A stretch of 40,200 bases of DNA from an uncultured Clostridia bacterium (GCA_946183545.1 CAMHCD010000002.1:1-40200), one strand, 5' to 3'. Numbered from the stretch's first letter, positions 17,738-26,943 are shown. Numbers and translations: made by a program. Notes: generated by a model from the sequence alone, not told the origin.

Positions 17738-18577
17738 ATGATTGGAGTTATTGATGTCGGAGGCGGTACCCGCGGTATTTTCGGCGCGGGCGTTTTTGAT
17801 TGGTGTATGGATCAGGGCATATCCTTCGATTATTTGATCGGTGTTTCTGCCGGAAGTGCGAACATGACGACTTTTTTGGCAGGTCAGCGCGGAAGAAATT
17901 ATAAATTCTATGATGAATACGCTTTTCGTAAAGAGTATATGAGCCTTCGCAATCTGATTTTTAAACGCGAGTATGTTGATCTTGATTACATATACAGCAC
18001 GCTCAGCAACAGTGACGGCGAGAACCCGATGGATTACAAGGCGTTTGCCGCCAATCCTACGCAGATGGAGATCGTCGTCACCAATGCGCTTACGGGCAAA
18101 GCGTCGTATTTCAGTAAAAGCGATATCGGATACGATGATTACGATTGTATAAAGGCTTCGTGTGCGGTTCCGGTCGTTTGTAAGCCGTATACTGTTTACG
18201 GCGTGCCTTATTATGACGGCGGCTTAAGTGATCCTATCCCGTATAAAAGAGCGTTTGAAAAGGGCTGCGACAAATTGATCGTCATTTTGACCAGACCTAA
18301 GAATATGATGCGTGATCCAAAGAAGGACAACAGGCTTGAATGGCTCACAAAACGGCGTTATCCTAAAGCAGCGGAAGCTATCCATAACAGAGCTCAGGTT
18401 TATAATACCCAGCTTCGTGAGGTTCTGCAGTTAGAGCGGCAGGGCAAGGCGCTGATTATTGCTCCCGACGATATCGGAGATTTAAAAACATTGACGAAGG
18501 ATCATGAGCCGCTCAGACTCCTTTATAAAAAGGGCTACAGCGGCGCCGCGGCTATACCGCAGTTCTTAAACGCGTAA
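17738..18577 (+). CDS. Patatin-like phospholipase family protein
   Basis: GGGTRGIFGAGV (oxyanion), GVSAGS (GxSxG), DGG (YYDGGLSDPIP). Confidence 0.93.
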   Translation: MIGVIDVGGGTRGIFGAGVFDWCMDQGISFDYLIGVSAGSANMTTFLAGQRGRNYKFYDEYAFRKEYMSLRNLIFKREYVDLDYIYSTLSNSDGENPMDYKAFAANPTQMEIVVTNALTGKASYFSKSDIGYDDYDCIKASCAVPVVCKPYTVYGVPYYDGGLSDPIPYKRAFEKGCDKLIVILTRPKNMMRDPKKDNRLEWLTKRRYPKAAEAIHNRAQVYNTQLREVLQLERQGKALIIAPDDIGDLKTLTKDHEPLRLLYKKGYSGAAAIPQFLNA

Positions 18578-18589
18578 AAGAGGTAATTA

Positions 18590-18883
18590 ATGAAGGTTTT
18601 AAAAAAGATAATAATGCCATTGCTCGTCGCCTTTGTCATGCTGTTCGCCGGTATCACTGCCGGAGCGGAAGAAATAGGCTCTCCGCAGGATGGCTTTGTA
18701 GCACAGGAAACAGTCAGTCCGCATGAAACAGTTCCGCCGAAAAACGACCTTTTTCAGTTGGACTCCAAAGGCTACGCGCTGTTTTACACGCAGACTACAA
18801 TTTTGGCGCTGATTGCGGGATACCTGATCCTATTTAAAGTTAAGGGTATTCCCAAGCATGAAAAAATGCATAAAATAAGATAA
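18590..18883 (+). CDS. Small exported/membrane protein
   Basis: N-terminal signal-like segment, C-terminal TM YTQTTILALIAGYLILFKV; adjacent to and co-oriented with patatin gene. Confidence 0.6.
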   Translation: MKVLKKIIMPLLVAFVMLFAGITAGAEEIGSPQDGFVAQETVSPHETVPPKNDLFQLDSKGYALFYTQTTILALIAGYLILFKVKGIPKHEKMHKIR

Positions 18884-18889
18884 TAAAAG

Positions 18890-18920
18890 CAGCCCTGTTT
18901 TCAAACCGAAAGCAGGGCTG
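18890..18920. terminator. Hairpin between convergent genes, probable bidirectional terminator
   Basis: cagccctg / cagggctg arms with A/T-rich flanks on both sides. Confidence 0.7.
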
Positions 18921-18923
18921 TTG

Positions 18924-19373
18924 TTAACGTAGTTTTTTAAAAAAGCTTTTCAGTAGCGCGGCGCATTCTTCCTCCATAAGTCCGCCGAAGCACCGGGGAT
19001 GATAGGTAAAGGACATCTGGAATAAATCAGCTACTGTTCCGCATGCTCCGTTTTTTAAATCATATGCGCCGAAATACACCTTTGGGATATGCGCGTTTAT
19101 TACCGCGCCGGCGCACATTGGGCAGGGTTCCAATGTAACGTACAGCTCGCAGTTCCACAGCCGCCATCCGCCGAGAGCTTTGCAGGCGTTGTTGATTGCG
19201 TCGATTTCCGCATGAAGCAGGGCGTTTTTTGATTTCTCGCGCCGATTCCTGCCAGCGGCGACAAATTCTCCGTTGCGCACCACCACAGCGCCCACCGGCA
19301 CCTCTCCGTCGTCAAAAGCCTCGCGCGCTTTGTCAAGCGCAAGCTTCATCCATTCCTCGCGGTACGCATCCAT
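18924..19373 (-). CDS. tadA: tRNA adenosine(34) deaminase
   Basis: LLHAEIDAINNA and TLEPCPMCAGA zinc deaminase motifs; CPMCAGAVINAHIPKVYFGAYD. Confidence 0.95.
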   Translation of the reverse strand: MDAYREEWMKLALDKAREAFDDGEVPVGAVVVRNGEFVAAGRNRREKSKNALLHAEIDAINNACKALGGWRLWNCELYVTLEPCPMCAGAVINAHIPKVYFGAYDLKNGACGTVADLFQMSFTYHPRCFGGLMEEECAALLKSFFKKLR

Positions 19374-20398
19374 TATGATAACCCCAGCAGCTCGGGCGGT
19401 ATCATATTGACGATCATTTCCGCTGTAAACAGGCTGAGCGCGATCATAACGCCGGGATTAATAATAAAAGTATTTATTTTGTTTTTGAATTCCAGTAAGC
19501 TTACCGCTTCTGCGGAATCGTTCAGCTTAAAGAAATACTTGTCTGTCTTTGATAAATACACAATTGACAACAGACCTAAAAGACTGAATGCCACCATCAG
19601 TATATAGCTGAATAACTGTGATTGCTGTTCGGTAAGTGTGTTGCTGTTCACCATCGAGTTTGCGAGTACCGCATAAAAATTGTTGAAGAAATGAATAATA
19701 ACAGACGGGATGATCGAGTTGGTTTTTACGTCGACATAGGCAAATATCAAGCCTAACAAAAACGCAAAGACTATTTGAGTTGTGTTGCCGTGCATAGCGC
19801 CGAACAGCAGGGCGGAGGCGAAAATAGCAAATGAATCGCCGTATTTGCGCAGGCGTGAAAGAACTATTCCTCGAAAAGCGAATTCTTCGGCGAACGCGGG
19901 AACAAGCGCTGTGCCGATAACACTTAGCAAAAACTCAAAAAGAGTTGAGCCCTCGGTGTCCTGAGAGGCGTAGTTCTTAAGCTGAAACAGAGAAATATTG
20001 CTGTCAAACAGGGATGCCGCCACGTTTGCCAGCATCGCAACGCCCATGCCGAACATTATTATGGGCAGCATTTTTGAAATCTTTACATGTGTACTTGTAA
20101 GCACGTCGCTTATCCTTGTTTTTGACGCGGCAATAAATATTAGACCGGGAATGAGCGAAGCGCCTACAGCGTACAGGATGTTCATAAAGAATTCGTTTTC
20201 CTTGCTCGAGGAAAGGATCCCGCCTTCAATCAGAAATACGCACATATAAACAAGCGCGTACATAGCCAGGAAATATATCATTACAAAGAATCCGACCTTG
20301 TTGCAGTCGGAACGCATTGCGCTTATTTGATGTTGCTTTTGCAGACGCAGTTGCTGTTCGGGAGAATAATAATAAGCTCCGCTGTAATTATAATTCAT
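19373..20398 (-). CDS. CPBP family intramembrane metalloprotease
   Basis: FAEEFAFRGIVLSRL (EExxxR) and FGAMHGN, second HxxxN-type segment IIPSVIIHFFNN; ATG at 20398 (ORF track 20509). Confidence 0.92.
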   Translation of the reverse strand: MNYNYSGAYYYSPEQQLRLQKQHQISAMRSDCNKVGFFVMIYFLAMYALVYMCVFLIEGGILSSSKENEFFMNILYAVGASLIPGLIFIAASKTRISDVLTSTHVKISKMLPIIMFGMGVAMLANVAASLFDSNISLFQLKNYASQDTEGSTLFEFLLSVIGTALVPAFAEEFAFRGIVLSRLRKYGDSFAIFASALLFGAMHGNTTQIVFAFLLGLIFAYVDVKTNSIIPSVIIHFFNNFYAVLANSMVNSNTLTEQQSQLFSYILMVAFSLLGLLSIVYLSKTDKYFFKLNDSAEAVSLLEFKNKINTFIINPGVMIALSLFTAEMIVNMIPPELLGLS

Positions 20399-20413
20399 AG
20401 TATCACCGTGTTT

Positions 20414-20442
20414 ATCATACCATAATAACCGGTTGATTTCAA
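20414..20442 (-). promoter_or_regulatory. Candidate promoter for CPBP protease gene
   Basis: Minus strand TTGAAA - 17 bp - TATGAT; spacer contains palindrome AACCGGTT. Confidence 0.5.
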
Positions 20443-20502
20443 GATAAAATATGCAATATGTCAAAGCTGTATTTGGATTTGTAAGCGTTACAAGAATGTA
20501 AA

Positions 20503-20531
20503 TTGACAAACCGCCTCATTGGTGGTAAGGT
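20503..20531 (+). promoter_or_regulatory. Candidate promoter for polyol-phosphate operon
   Basis: TTGACA (20503-20508) - 17 bp - TAAGGT (20526-20531). Confidence 0.5.
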
Positions 20532-20593
20532 TAAATTTGAGAAATACCGTGTTATAGCGGTATTGACATTATTTGTTACGGAGCGTATGCCTT

Positions 20594-21334
20594 ATGATCA
20601 CTGCCATGCTATTTGCCGGCGGAAGCGGCGTAAGAATGCAGTCCTCCGACCTGCCAAAGCAATTTTTGGAGGTAGGAGGCATGCCTATAATAATCCATAC
20701 CATGGAGCACTTTGCAAAGCATCCTTGGGTAGACGGTATCGTCGTTGCGTGTAAGGAGGATTGGATCGATTATTTGATCGAGCTGATCGAAAGGTTCCGC
20801 GTGCGTAAGGTAAAGGCGGTCGTTCCCGGAGGCAAAACGGGCTTTGATTCCATCCATAACGGCGTTGTGGCTGTTGCGGAGTTTTCAAAGGAGCCCGACG
20901 ATATCATTTTGATTTGCGACGGAGTGCGCCCGATGTTATCTCAGGAGCTCATTACAAACTGTATTGAGCACACCAGACAGCACAGCACGGCTATCCCCGT
21001 TACTCCCAGCATCGATTCACTTCTGTACAGCACCGACGGCGAAACCTGCGGCAAAAGCTACGACCGCAATACAATGTATATCACTCAGGCGCCGCAGGGC
21101 TATACGATGGAACGCATTTTGTGGGCTCATGAGGAAGCGTATAAGAGAGGGATTCTAAACCCTGTGTCCTCCGGAGAGCTGTTTATTGAGCTGGGGGAGA
21201 AGGTTCATATCTTCAAGGGCGAACGTTTTAATATTAAAGTTACGACCCCCGAGGATTTGATCACACTTCGTTCCCAGTTTTATTACGAAAACTATAAACA
21301 ATTTGCTAAGGAAGAACTGAAATATGGATTATAA
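20594..21334 (+). CDS. IspD/TarI-family cytidylyltransferase (paralog 1)
   Basis: MITAMLFAGGSGVRMQSSDLPKQFLEVGGMPIIIHTMEHF; ITQAPQGYTMERI; ATG 20594 in frame with ORF track 20573. Confidence 0.9.
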   Translation: MITAMLFAGGSGVRMQSSDLPKQFLEVGGMPIIIHTMEHFAKHPWVDGIVVACKEDWIDYLIELIERFRVRKVKAVVPGGKTGFDSIHNGVVAVAEFSKEPDDIILICDGVRPMLSQELITNCIEHTRQHSTAIPVTPSIDSLLYSTDGETCGKSYDRNTMYITQAPQGYTMERILWAHEEAYKRGILNPVSSGELFIELGEKVHIFKGERFNIKVTTPEDLITLRSQFYYENYKQFAKEELKYGL

Positions 21335-22403
21335 GGTTGAGGATTGCGTTAAAAAAAGCATATATACCGATTTATTGTCCATCGCAAAGTCTGTGCCCGA
21401 TGACGGAAAGCTGAAAAACAGCACGGTTTTGATAACCGGAGCAGGCGGCTTTATCGGTTTTTATCTGTGCGCGTCTCTGCTGCTTCGCAATGATTTATAC
21501 AGCGACGGCATCAAGGTCATAGCTCTTGTGCGCAATCAAAAAAAGGCAGAACAAAAATACGGTGATCTGCTTATGCGCAGCGATATTGAGCTTTGCGTAC
21601 AGGATGTTGCGGAAAAGATCCTTGTTTCACCTGCCGATTATGTTATTCACGCCGCAAGTCAGGCGAGCAATATCCAGTTTGAAACCGATCCCGTCGGTAC
21701 GTTTAACGCGAACGTAGCAGGTACCGCCTCGGTTTTGAACTACGCAAAGGAAAGCAAAAGCAATGCGACGCTTATCGTTTCCAGTCTAAAGGTATACGGC
21801 GCGATTTACGGAGTTGCTCAAAAGATAACCGAGGATGATATCGGATACCTTGATATCGCTTCCTACAAAAACTGTTATGCTATGGGTAAACGCTCGGCTG
21901 AGACCTTGGCCGCAAGCTATTACCGTGAGTTCGGATTGCATGTAAAGATCGCCCGTCCTGCGTACATCTACGGCGCAGCTTCATTGGACGACGACCGTGT
22001 TTGGGCTCAGTTCATCGCTAATGTGGTTCGGCATGAAGATATCCTGCTTAAATCCGACGGCGCTGCGCTGCGTTCCTTCTGTTATGTGACCGACACCGCG
22101 TCGGCTTTGCTTCACATTTTGCTGTACGGCGAGGATATAACACCTTATAATATCTCAAACGAGCAGTCGGACGTTACCATACGCGACTTTGCAAAAACGG
22201 CTTGCAGAGTATTTCCTGACAGGAATATCAGCCTGCGCTTTGCAAATCCCGAGCACGAAAAAGAACCGGATCGGTCGGCTACCCCGCTGACCACTGTGCC
22301 GGAGGTGCTTGACAATACAAGGCTCAAACAAATCGGTTGGCTGCCAAAGGTCGATTTGGCTGAGGGAATCCGCAGGGCAGTTGCCGTTTTGGAAGAGCAA
22401 TAA
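21324..22403 (+). CDS. NAD-dependent epimerase/dehydratase (extended SDR)
   Basis: VLITGAGGFIGFYLCASLL, NCYAMGKRSAETL (YxxxK), RPAYIYG. Confidence 0.92.
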   Translation: MDYKVEDCVKKSIYTDLLSIAKSVPDDGKLKNSTVLITGAGGFIGFYLCASLLLRNDLYSDGIKVIALVRNQKKAEQKYGDLLMRSDIELCVQDVAEKILVSPADYVIHAASQASNIQFETDPVGTFNANVAGTASVLNYAKESKSNATLIVSSLKVYGAIYGVAQKITEDDIGYLDIASYKNCYAMGKRSAETLAASYYREFGLHVKIARPAYIYGAASLDDDRVWAQFIANVVRHEDILLKSDGAALRSFCYVTDTASALLHILLYGEDITPYNISNEQSDVTIRDFAKTACRVFPDRNISLRFANPEHEKEPDRSATPLTTVPEVLDNTRLKQIGWLPKVDLAEGIRRAVAVLEEQ

Positions 22404-22413
22404 TGCAGTGTTA

Positions 22414-22443
22414 TTGACAAATAATGCGTTGATATGATACAAT
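22414..22443 (+). promoter_or_regulatory. Internal sigma-A-type promoter upstream of second cytidylyltransferase
   Basis: TTGACA (22414-22419) - 18 bp - TACAAT (22438-22443). Confidence 0.6.
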
Positions 22444-22494
22444 TAATAAAATACACATATATTAATCCAGATACATAGAATCGGAGGATCAAGT

Positions 22495-23190
22495 ATGAAT
22501 ACCGCGATTATTTTAGCAGGCGGCGTCGGAAGCCGAATGGGAGTTGATTGTCCCAAGCAGTTTTTGATGGTTCAGGACAAGCCTATCATTTCTTACTGCT
22601 TTTCTATTTTTCAAAATCATCCTCAAATCGACAAGATGGTCGTAGTTGTAAGCGAGCAGTGGCAGAGCTTTGTTGAAGAGTATGCCGCAAAGTACGGCGT
22701 TGATAAAATATGCGGTTACGCACCTGCCGGAAAAACCCGCCAGCACTCGATTTATAATGGCTTGAAGTGTATTGCTCAAAACGCTCCCGATACCGATATC
22801 GTTATTGTACACGACGCGGCAAGACCGCTGGTTTCGGATGAGATCATATCCGATTGTATTCAGGGCGCAACTGATTTTGACGGCGCAATGCCTGTCATCA
22901 CCGTAAAGGATACTGTATACCAGAGCGCCGACGGCGTTACGATCGACTGTTTGTTAAAAAGAAGCGAGTTGTTTGCGGGACAGGCTCCCGAAAGCTTTAA
23001 ATTCAAAAAATACTATCAGATACATAACGAGGTCTCCGATGAGGAAATCGGTGCAACGGCAGGCAGCAGTGAGATCGCCTACCGCCACGGCATGGAGATC
23101 CGCATGGTTAAGGGAAGCGAACGCAACCTGAAGATCACAACTATTGAGGATTTGGAAACGTTTGAGACTATTTTGAAAGGGGAACTGTAA
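22495..23190 (+). CDS. IspD/TarI-family cytidylyltransferase (paralog 2)
   Basis: AIILAGGVGSRMGVDCPKQFLMVQDKPIISY, VHDAARPLVS, GQAPESFKFKKY. Confidence 0.93.
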   Translation: MNTAIILAGGVGSRMGVDCPKQFLMVQDKPIISYCFSIFQNHPQIDKMVVVVSEQWQSFVEEYAAKYGVDKICGYAPAGKTRQHSIYNGLKCIAQNAPDTDIVIVHDAARPLVSDEIISDCIQGATDFDGAMPVITVKDTVYQSADGVTIDCLLKRSELFAGQAPESFKFKKYYQIHNEVSDEEIGATAGSSEIAYRHGMEIRMVKGSERNLKITTIEDLETFETILKGEL

Positions 23191-23191
23191 A

Positions 23192-24241
23192 ATGGATACA
23201 ATGAAAGCCAGAGTATTAAAAGCAGTGGGTAATCTGGAATACTGCGATTGGCCCATGCCCGAGGTCAAGCCCGATGAAGTGTTGTTCAAGGTAAAGGCAT
23301 GCGGTATCTGCGGTTCAGACATACCGCGTATTTTCGTCAACGGCACCTACCATTTTCCCACTATCCCCGGTCATGAGTTTTCGGGCGAGGTAGTAGGAGT
23401 AGGCGATGATAAGAACAAGCATCTTATCGGAACGCGTGCTACCGTGTTCCCGCTCATCCCCTGCAAGCAGTGCGAAAACTGCAATAACGGCAGCTATGAA
23501 ATGTGTAAAAGCTATGATTATTTAGGTTCGCGCAGCGACGGTGCGTTTGCCGAATATGTAAGAGTTCCCGTTTGGAATCTTGTACCCATCCCCGACAGCC
23601 TTTCCTTTGAGGAAGCCGCTATGACCGAGCCCTGCGCGGTGGCTATCCACGCGCTCAGACGCGCCGGAGTCGAGGTAGGGGACAACGTTGTTATCTACGG
23701 ACCGGGCACCATCGGTATGCTTATTGCTCAGTGGGCAAGAGCATGGGGCGCAAGAGTTCTTTTGGTAGGCACCGACGTCAATAACTGGGATTTTGTAGAG
23801 AGTCTCGGCTTTACGGAATACTGCAATTCCTCCCATGCAGATCCCATCGAGTGGGTAAAGGAGCAGACCGGCGGCATCGGCGCTGATATAGCGATCGAAG
23901 CGGTCGGCGTTAATATAACCGCTTGCAACTGTCTGGAAAGCGTTGCGTCGGGCGGAAAGGTCATCTTTGTGGGTAATCCTCACGGCGACTTTACCTTCCC
24001 TCAAAACACTTACTGGCAGATCTTAAGAAAACAGCTGTCCATTTTCGGTACATGGAATTCAGGCTACAGCGATACTCATAAAAGCGACTGGCATCTGGTC
24101 GTTAACGCCATGGCAAGCGGCAAGATCGACGCCAAAAAGCTTATTACCCATCAGTTTAGCTTGGAGGATATGGACAAGGGCTTGGATATCATGAAGAACA
24201 ACACCGAGTTCTTTGCAAAGATTCTCGTTGTCAACAAGTAA
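23192..24241 (+). CDS. Zinc-dependent medium-chain dehydrogenase (polyol/TarJ-like)
   Basis: CGICGSDIPRIFVNGTYHFPTIPGHEFSGEV, four-Cys structural zinc CKQCENCNNGSYEMC, GPGTIGMLIAQ. Confidence 0.93.
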   Translation: MDTMKARVLKAVGNLEYCDWPMPEVKPDEVLFKVKACGICGSDIPRIFVNGTYHFPTIPGHEFSGEVVGVGDDKNKHLIGTRATVFPLIPCKQCENCNNGSYEMCKSYDYLGSRSDGAFAEYVRVPVWNLVPIPDSLSFEEAAMTEPCAVAIHALRRAGVEVGDNVVIYGPGTIGMLIAQWARAWGARVLLVGTDVNNWDFVESLGFTEYCNSSHADPIEWVKEQTGGIGADIAIEAVGVNITACNCLESVASGGKVIFVGNPHGDFTFPQNTYWQILRKQLSIFGTWNSGYSDTHKSDWHLVVNAMASGKIDAKKLITHQFSLEDMDKGLDIMKNNTEFFAKILVVNK

Positions 24242-24251
24242 GAGGTGCCCA

Positions 24252-24917
24252 ATGAAAGGAATGCTTTCTCCGTCGCTTATGTGTGCGGATCCGCTAAATT
24301 TACAAGCGGACATCGAAACGCTCGACGCGCTTGGCGTTGAGTATATCCACCTTGATTTTATGGACAATAAGTTTGTACCGAATATCACCCTTGATACCAC
24401 CTTGGTAAAGGCGGTTAAAGGCGTTTTGCGCAACATGAAGCGTGATATTCATATAATGGCGTACGACCCTGAGCAATTCTTTGAGCGTATGGATATCGGC
24501 AGCGGCGATATTGTGTCGGTTCACTATGAGGCGTGCGAAGATTTGCACTCGGTTATTTCCGCAATAAGGCAAACGGGAGCCTCACCTTTTGTGGCTATCA
24601 GCCCCGATACAGCTCCAGAAGTGCTTAAGGATTACCTTAGTGAGGTTGACGGCGTTGTTGTTATGACCGTTTATCCCGGATTTGCCGGACGTCCTATTGT
24701 TGAGGGCAGCTTTGAAAAGCTTGCGGCGGTCAGAAAACTTCTTGACAGCAGCGGACGAAAACTGATCCTTGAGGTCGACGGTCATGTCAGTTGGGATCTG
24801 TGTCAAAAGATGCGTCAGTGCGGCGCCGATCTGTTTGTTGCAGGATCTTCATCTATTTATGCAAAGGGTCTTGATCTAAAGGATTCCGTGCCTAAAATGA
24901 TGGCGTTGATTCAATAA
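24252..24917 (+). CDS. Ribulose-phosphate 3-epimerase family protein
   Basis: LSPSLMCADPLNLQADIE, YIHLDFMDNKFVPNIT, MTVYPGFAGRP, LEVDGHVS; start after stop of previous gene. Confidence 0.9.
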   Translation: MKGMLSPSLMCADPLNLQADIETLDALGVEYIHLDFMDNKFVPNITLDTTLVKAVKGVLRNMKRDIHIMAYDPEQFFERMDIGSGDIVSVHYEACEDLHSVISAIRQTGASPFVAISPDTAPEVLKDYLSEVDGVVVMTVYPGFAGRPIVEGSFEKLAAVRKLLDSSGRKLILEVDGHVSWDLCQKMRQCGADLFVAGSSSIYAKGLDLKDSVPKMMALIQ

Positions 24918-24953
24918 CCGCTGTCAATACTTTCTATATTCAGAGGTGTGTTT

Positions 24954-26744
24954 GTGAAGTATCAGCTTGAAGTAAAAGAGCTTTTGATTGTAAAAGACAA
25001 GATGATTCTCACGATTATGGGAACCATCGAGGATGAAAGAATCAATTCTCATTATGTTTCCAAACCAAAACTGGTTTTACATTTTAATAACGGCAAGGAG
25101 GACAGACGTATCCCGTTTGTTCTGTCCAATGTTGTCCATGTTGACGGCAAGTGTTATTTCTCCGGACGATATACCTACCGTCTGGATTTGCTGTTCTGGC
25201 AGACAAGAGATGATTATCTTCCGTTTGAGATGTTCCTTAATCTCGGATTTTCAGATTTTTATGAGGAAAAAATACCGGTTGATTTATCACCTGCCGAGGC
25301 GCTTTGCGACCAAACATGCTTTAGTTATTCGGTAAAGGGCAATCACATCCTCTTTATGCCTCATAAGCGCGCAATTAAGCACAACCCGTTTTCCAGGTTC
25401 TTTGTAAACTTGGCTATTGATATAATCAAGGTCATCTATTACCTCGTAGCAATTTGCCTGACTCCGCTGTTCTTTATTGAAGCGCTGCTTAAGAGCACCG
25501 GCATCAAAAAAATGCCTGCCCGTTTCAATGACGAAAGCTTTAGTATGCGTTTGTTCGCCTATACCTTCTGGCGGTTCTCCAATGTATCCACGGTCAAGGT
25601 TTCTTTGTGGACGGCAAAAAGGTTTATCTTTAAAGCTTTTTACGGTTTGTTTAAGATATTTAGCATTAAAAAGAACAAAATCACTTTTATCTCTTTGCGG
25701 CGCGATGACCTTTCCGGCAACTTTGCATTTGTATACGATAAGCTAAAGGATAATAAGGATTTAGACATTCACTTTATTTTGAACGACCATACCATAACCG
25801 AAATGTCGCTTGGTGAAATCATTGACTTTACAAAGTCATGTGCTACAAGTAAGGTGATCGTGCTCGATGAATTCACTCCGCAGATCCACTATATCGATCT
25901 GCGCAAAGAAACAAAGCTTATACAGCTGTGGCATGCCTGCGGCGCGTTCAAAACCTTTGGCTTTACCCGTCTGTCCAAGCCCAAGGGCTCGCCTCAGCCT
26001 ACCCGCAACCACCGCAGCTACGATTATGTCACCGTCAGCTCAACCTACTGCAAAAAGTGTCATTCCGAGGGCTTCGGCATCGGTACCGACCATGTTGTTG
26101 CTACCGGTATACCCAGAACAGACGTATTCTTTGATGAAGATTACAAGAAGAAGGCAAGAGATAAATTCTATAAAGAGCATCCCGGATTCAAAGGCAAAAA
26201 GATCATTCTCTTTGCGCCTACCTTCCGCGGCATGGTCAAGGAAACTGCATTTTATCCGACCGAGATGTTTGACGTCGGAGCTGTTTGCCGCAGTATCCCC
26301 GACGATTATGCTATCATTATCAAGCATCATCCGTTTGTAAATGACGTTCAGCCTGTTCCCAAGGAATTTGCAGACAGGGTCATCGACCTTTCTGCTGACA
26401 GTGAGCTGAATGATTTGCTGTTTGTTACCGATGTGATCATCACAGATTACTCTTCACTGGTGTTTGAAGCATCGCTGCTTGATATCCCGATGGTTTTCTA
26501 TGCGTTTGACTTGGAGAAATATATCATCCAGCGTGACTTCTACTTTGACTTTATCCTGTATGTTCCCGGCAAGATCGTATATTCACTCGATCAGCTGATC
26601 GACGCTATCAATGAACAGGACTTCTGCACCGAACGAATAGCGCCGTTTGCGGATATGTTCTTTGATTATCGTGACGGCAAGTCTACCGAACGAGTTACTA
26701 AGCTTATTACAGACAGCCTGAGCGATATTCCTTATGAAAAATAA
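24954..26744 (+). CDS. CDP-glycerol glycerophosphotransferase (TagB/TagF)-family protein with N-terminal extension
   Basis: QLWHACGAFKTFGF, TGIPRTDVFF, FAPTFRGM, IIKHHPF, VIITDYSSLVFEASLLD; GTG 24954 favoured over 24948 by SD spacing. Confidence 0.92.
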   Translation: MKYQLEVKELLIVKDKMILTIMGTIEDERINSHYVSKPKLVLHFNNGKEDRRIPFVLSNVVHVDGKCYFSGRYTYRLDLLFWQTRDDYLPFEMFLNLGFSDFYEEKIPVDLSPAEALCDQTCFSYSVKGNHILFMPHKRAIKHNPFSRFFVNLAIDIIKVIYYLVAICLTPLFFIEALLKSTGIKKMPARFNDESFSMRLFAYTFWRFSNVSTVKVSLWTAKRFIFKAFYGLFKIFSIKKNKITFISLRRDDLSGNFAFVYDKLKDNKDLDIHFILNDHTITEMSLGEIIDFTKSCATSKVIVLDEFTPQIHYIDLRKETKLIQLWHACGAFKTFGFTRLSKPKGSPQPTRNHRSYDYVTVSSTYCKKCHSEGFGIGTDHVVATGIPRTDVFFDEDYKKKARDKFYKEHPGFKGKKIILFAPTFRGMVKETAFYPTEMFDVGAVCRSIPDDYAIIIKHHPFVNDVQPVPKEFADRVIDLSADSELNDLLFVTDVIITDYSSLVFEASLLDIPMVFYAFDLEKYIIQRDFYFDFILYVPGKIVYSLDQLIDAINEQDFCTERIAPFADMFFDYRDGKSTERVTKLITDSLSDIPYEK

Positions 26745-26752
26745 AATAATGC

Positions 26753-26781
26753 TTGACAAATACAGAATAATGAATTATAAT
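26753..26781 (+). promoter_or_regulatory. Consensus sigma-A promoter for infC operon
   Basis: TTGACA (26753-26758) - 17 bp - TATAAT (26776-26781), exact consensus. Confidence 0.88.
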
Positions 26782-26787
26782 AGCTTA

Positions 26788-26935
26788 GTAAAATAAAGCA
26801 AAGCAGAAATGCTTTCACCTGTGGGGTGTCGTCTGCACGGGTCAATACAGCAATTATAATCTGTAATTGTACGGTGTATTGTATGCGGACGGAATATTTC
26901 TGTCCGCATTTATTTATCTATTGTACTTTGGAGGT
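26788..26935 (+). ncRNA. infC-rpmI-rplT 5' leader (autoregulatory leader candidate, L20/infC-leader class)
   Basis: ~150-nt structured leader: aaagca-GAAA-tgcttt hairpin, caataca...tgtattg hairpin, terminator-like hairpin, all between a consensus promoter and infC. Confidence 0.6.
26883..26918 (+). terminator. Attenuator-type terminator in infC leader
   Basis: atgcggacgga (26883-26893) / tctgtccgcat (26899-26909, one G-U) followed by ttatttatctat. Confidence 0.7.
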
Positions 26936-26943
26936 GCTTGACC

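Noticed and set aside
20594-23190. Interpretation as MEP-pathway ispD genes
   Set aside because: Two copies beside a dehydrogenase, epimerase and TagF-family gene, with no ispF; TarI-like role is more likely, though one could still be bifunctional.
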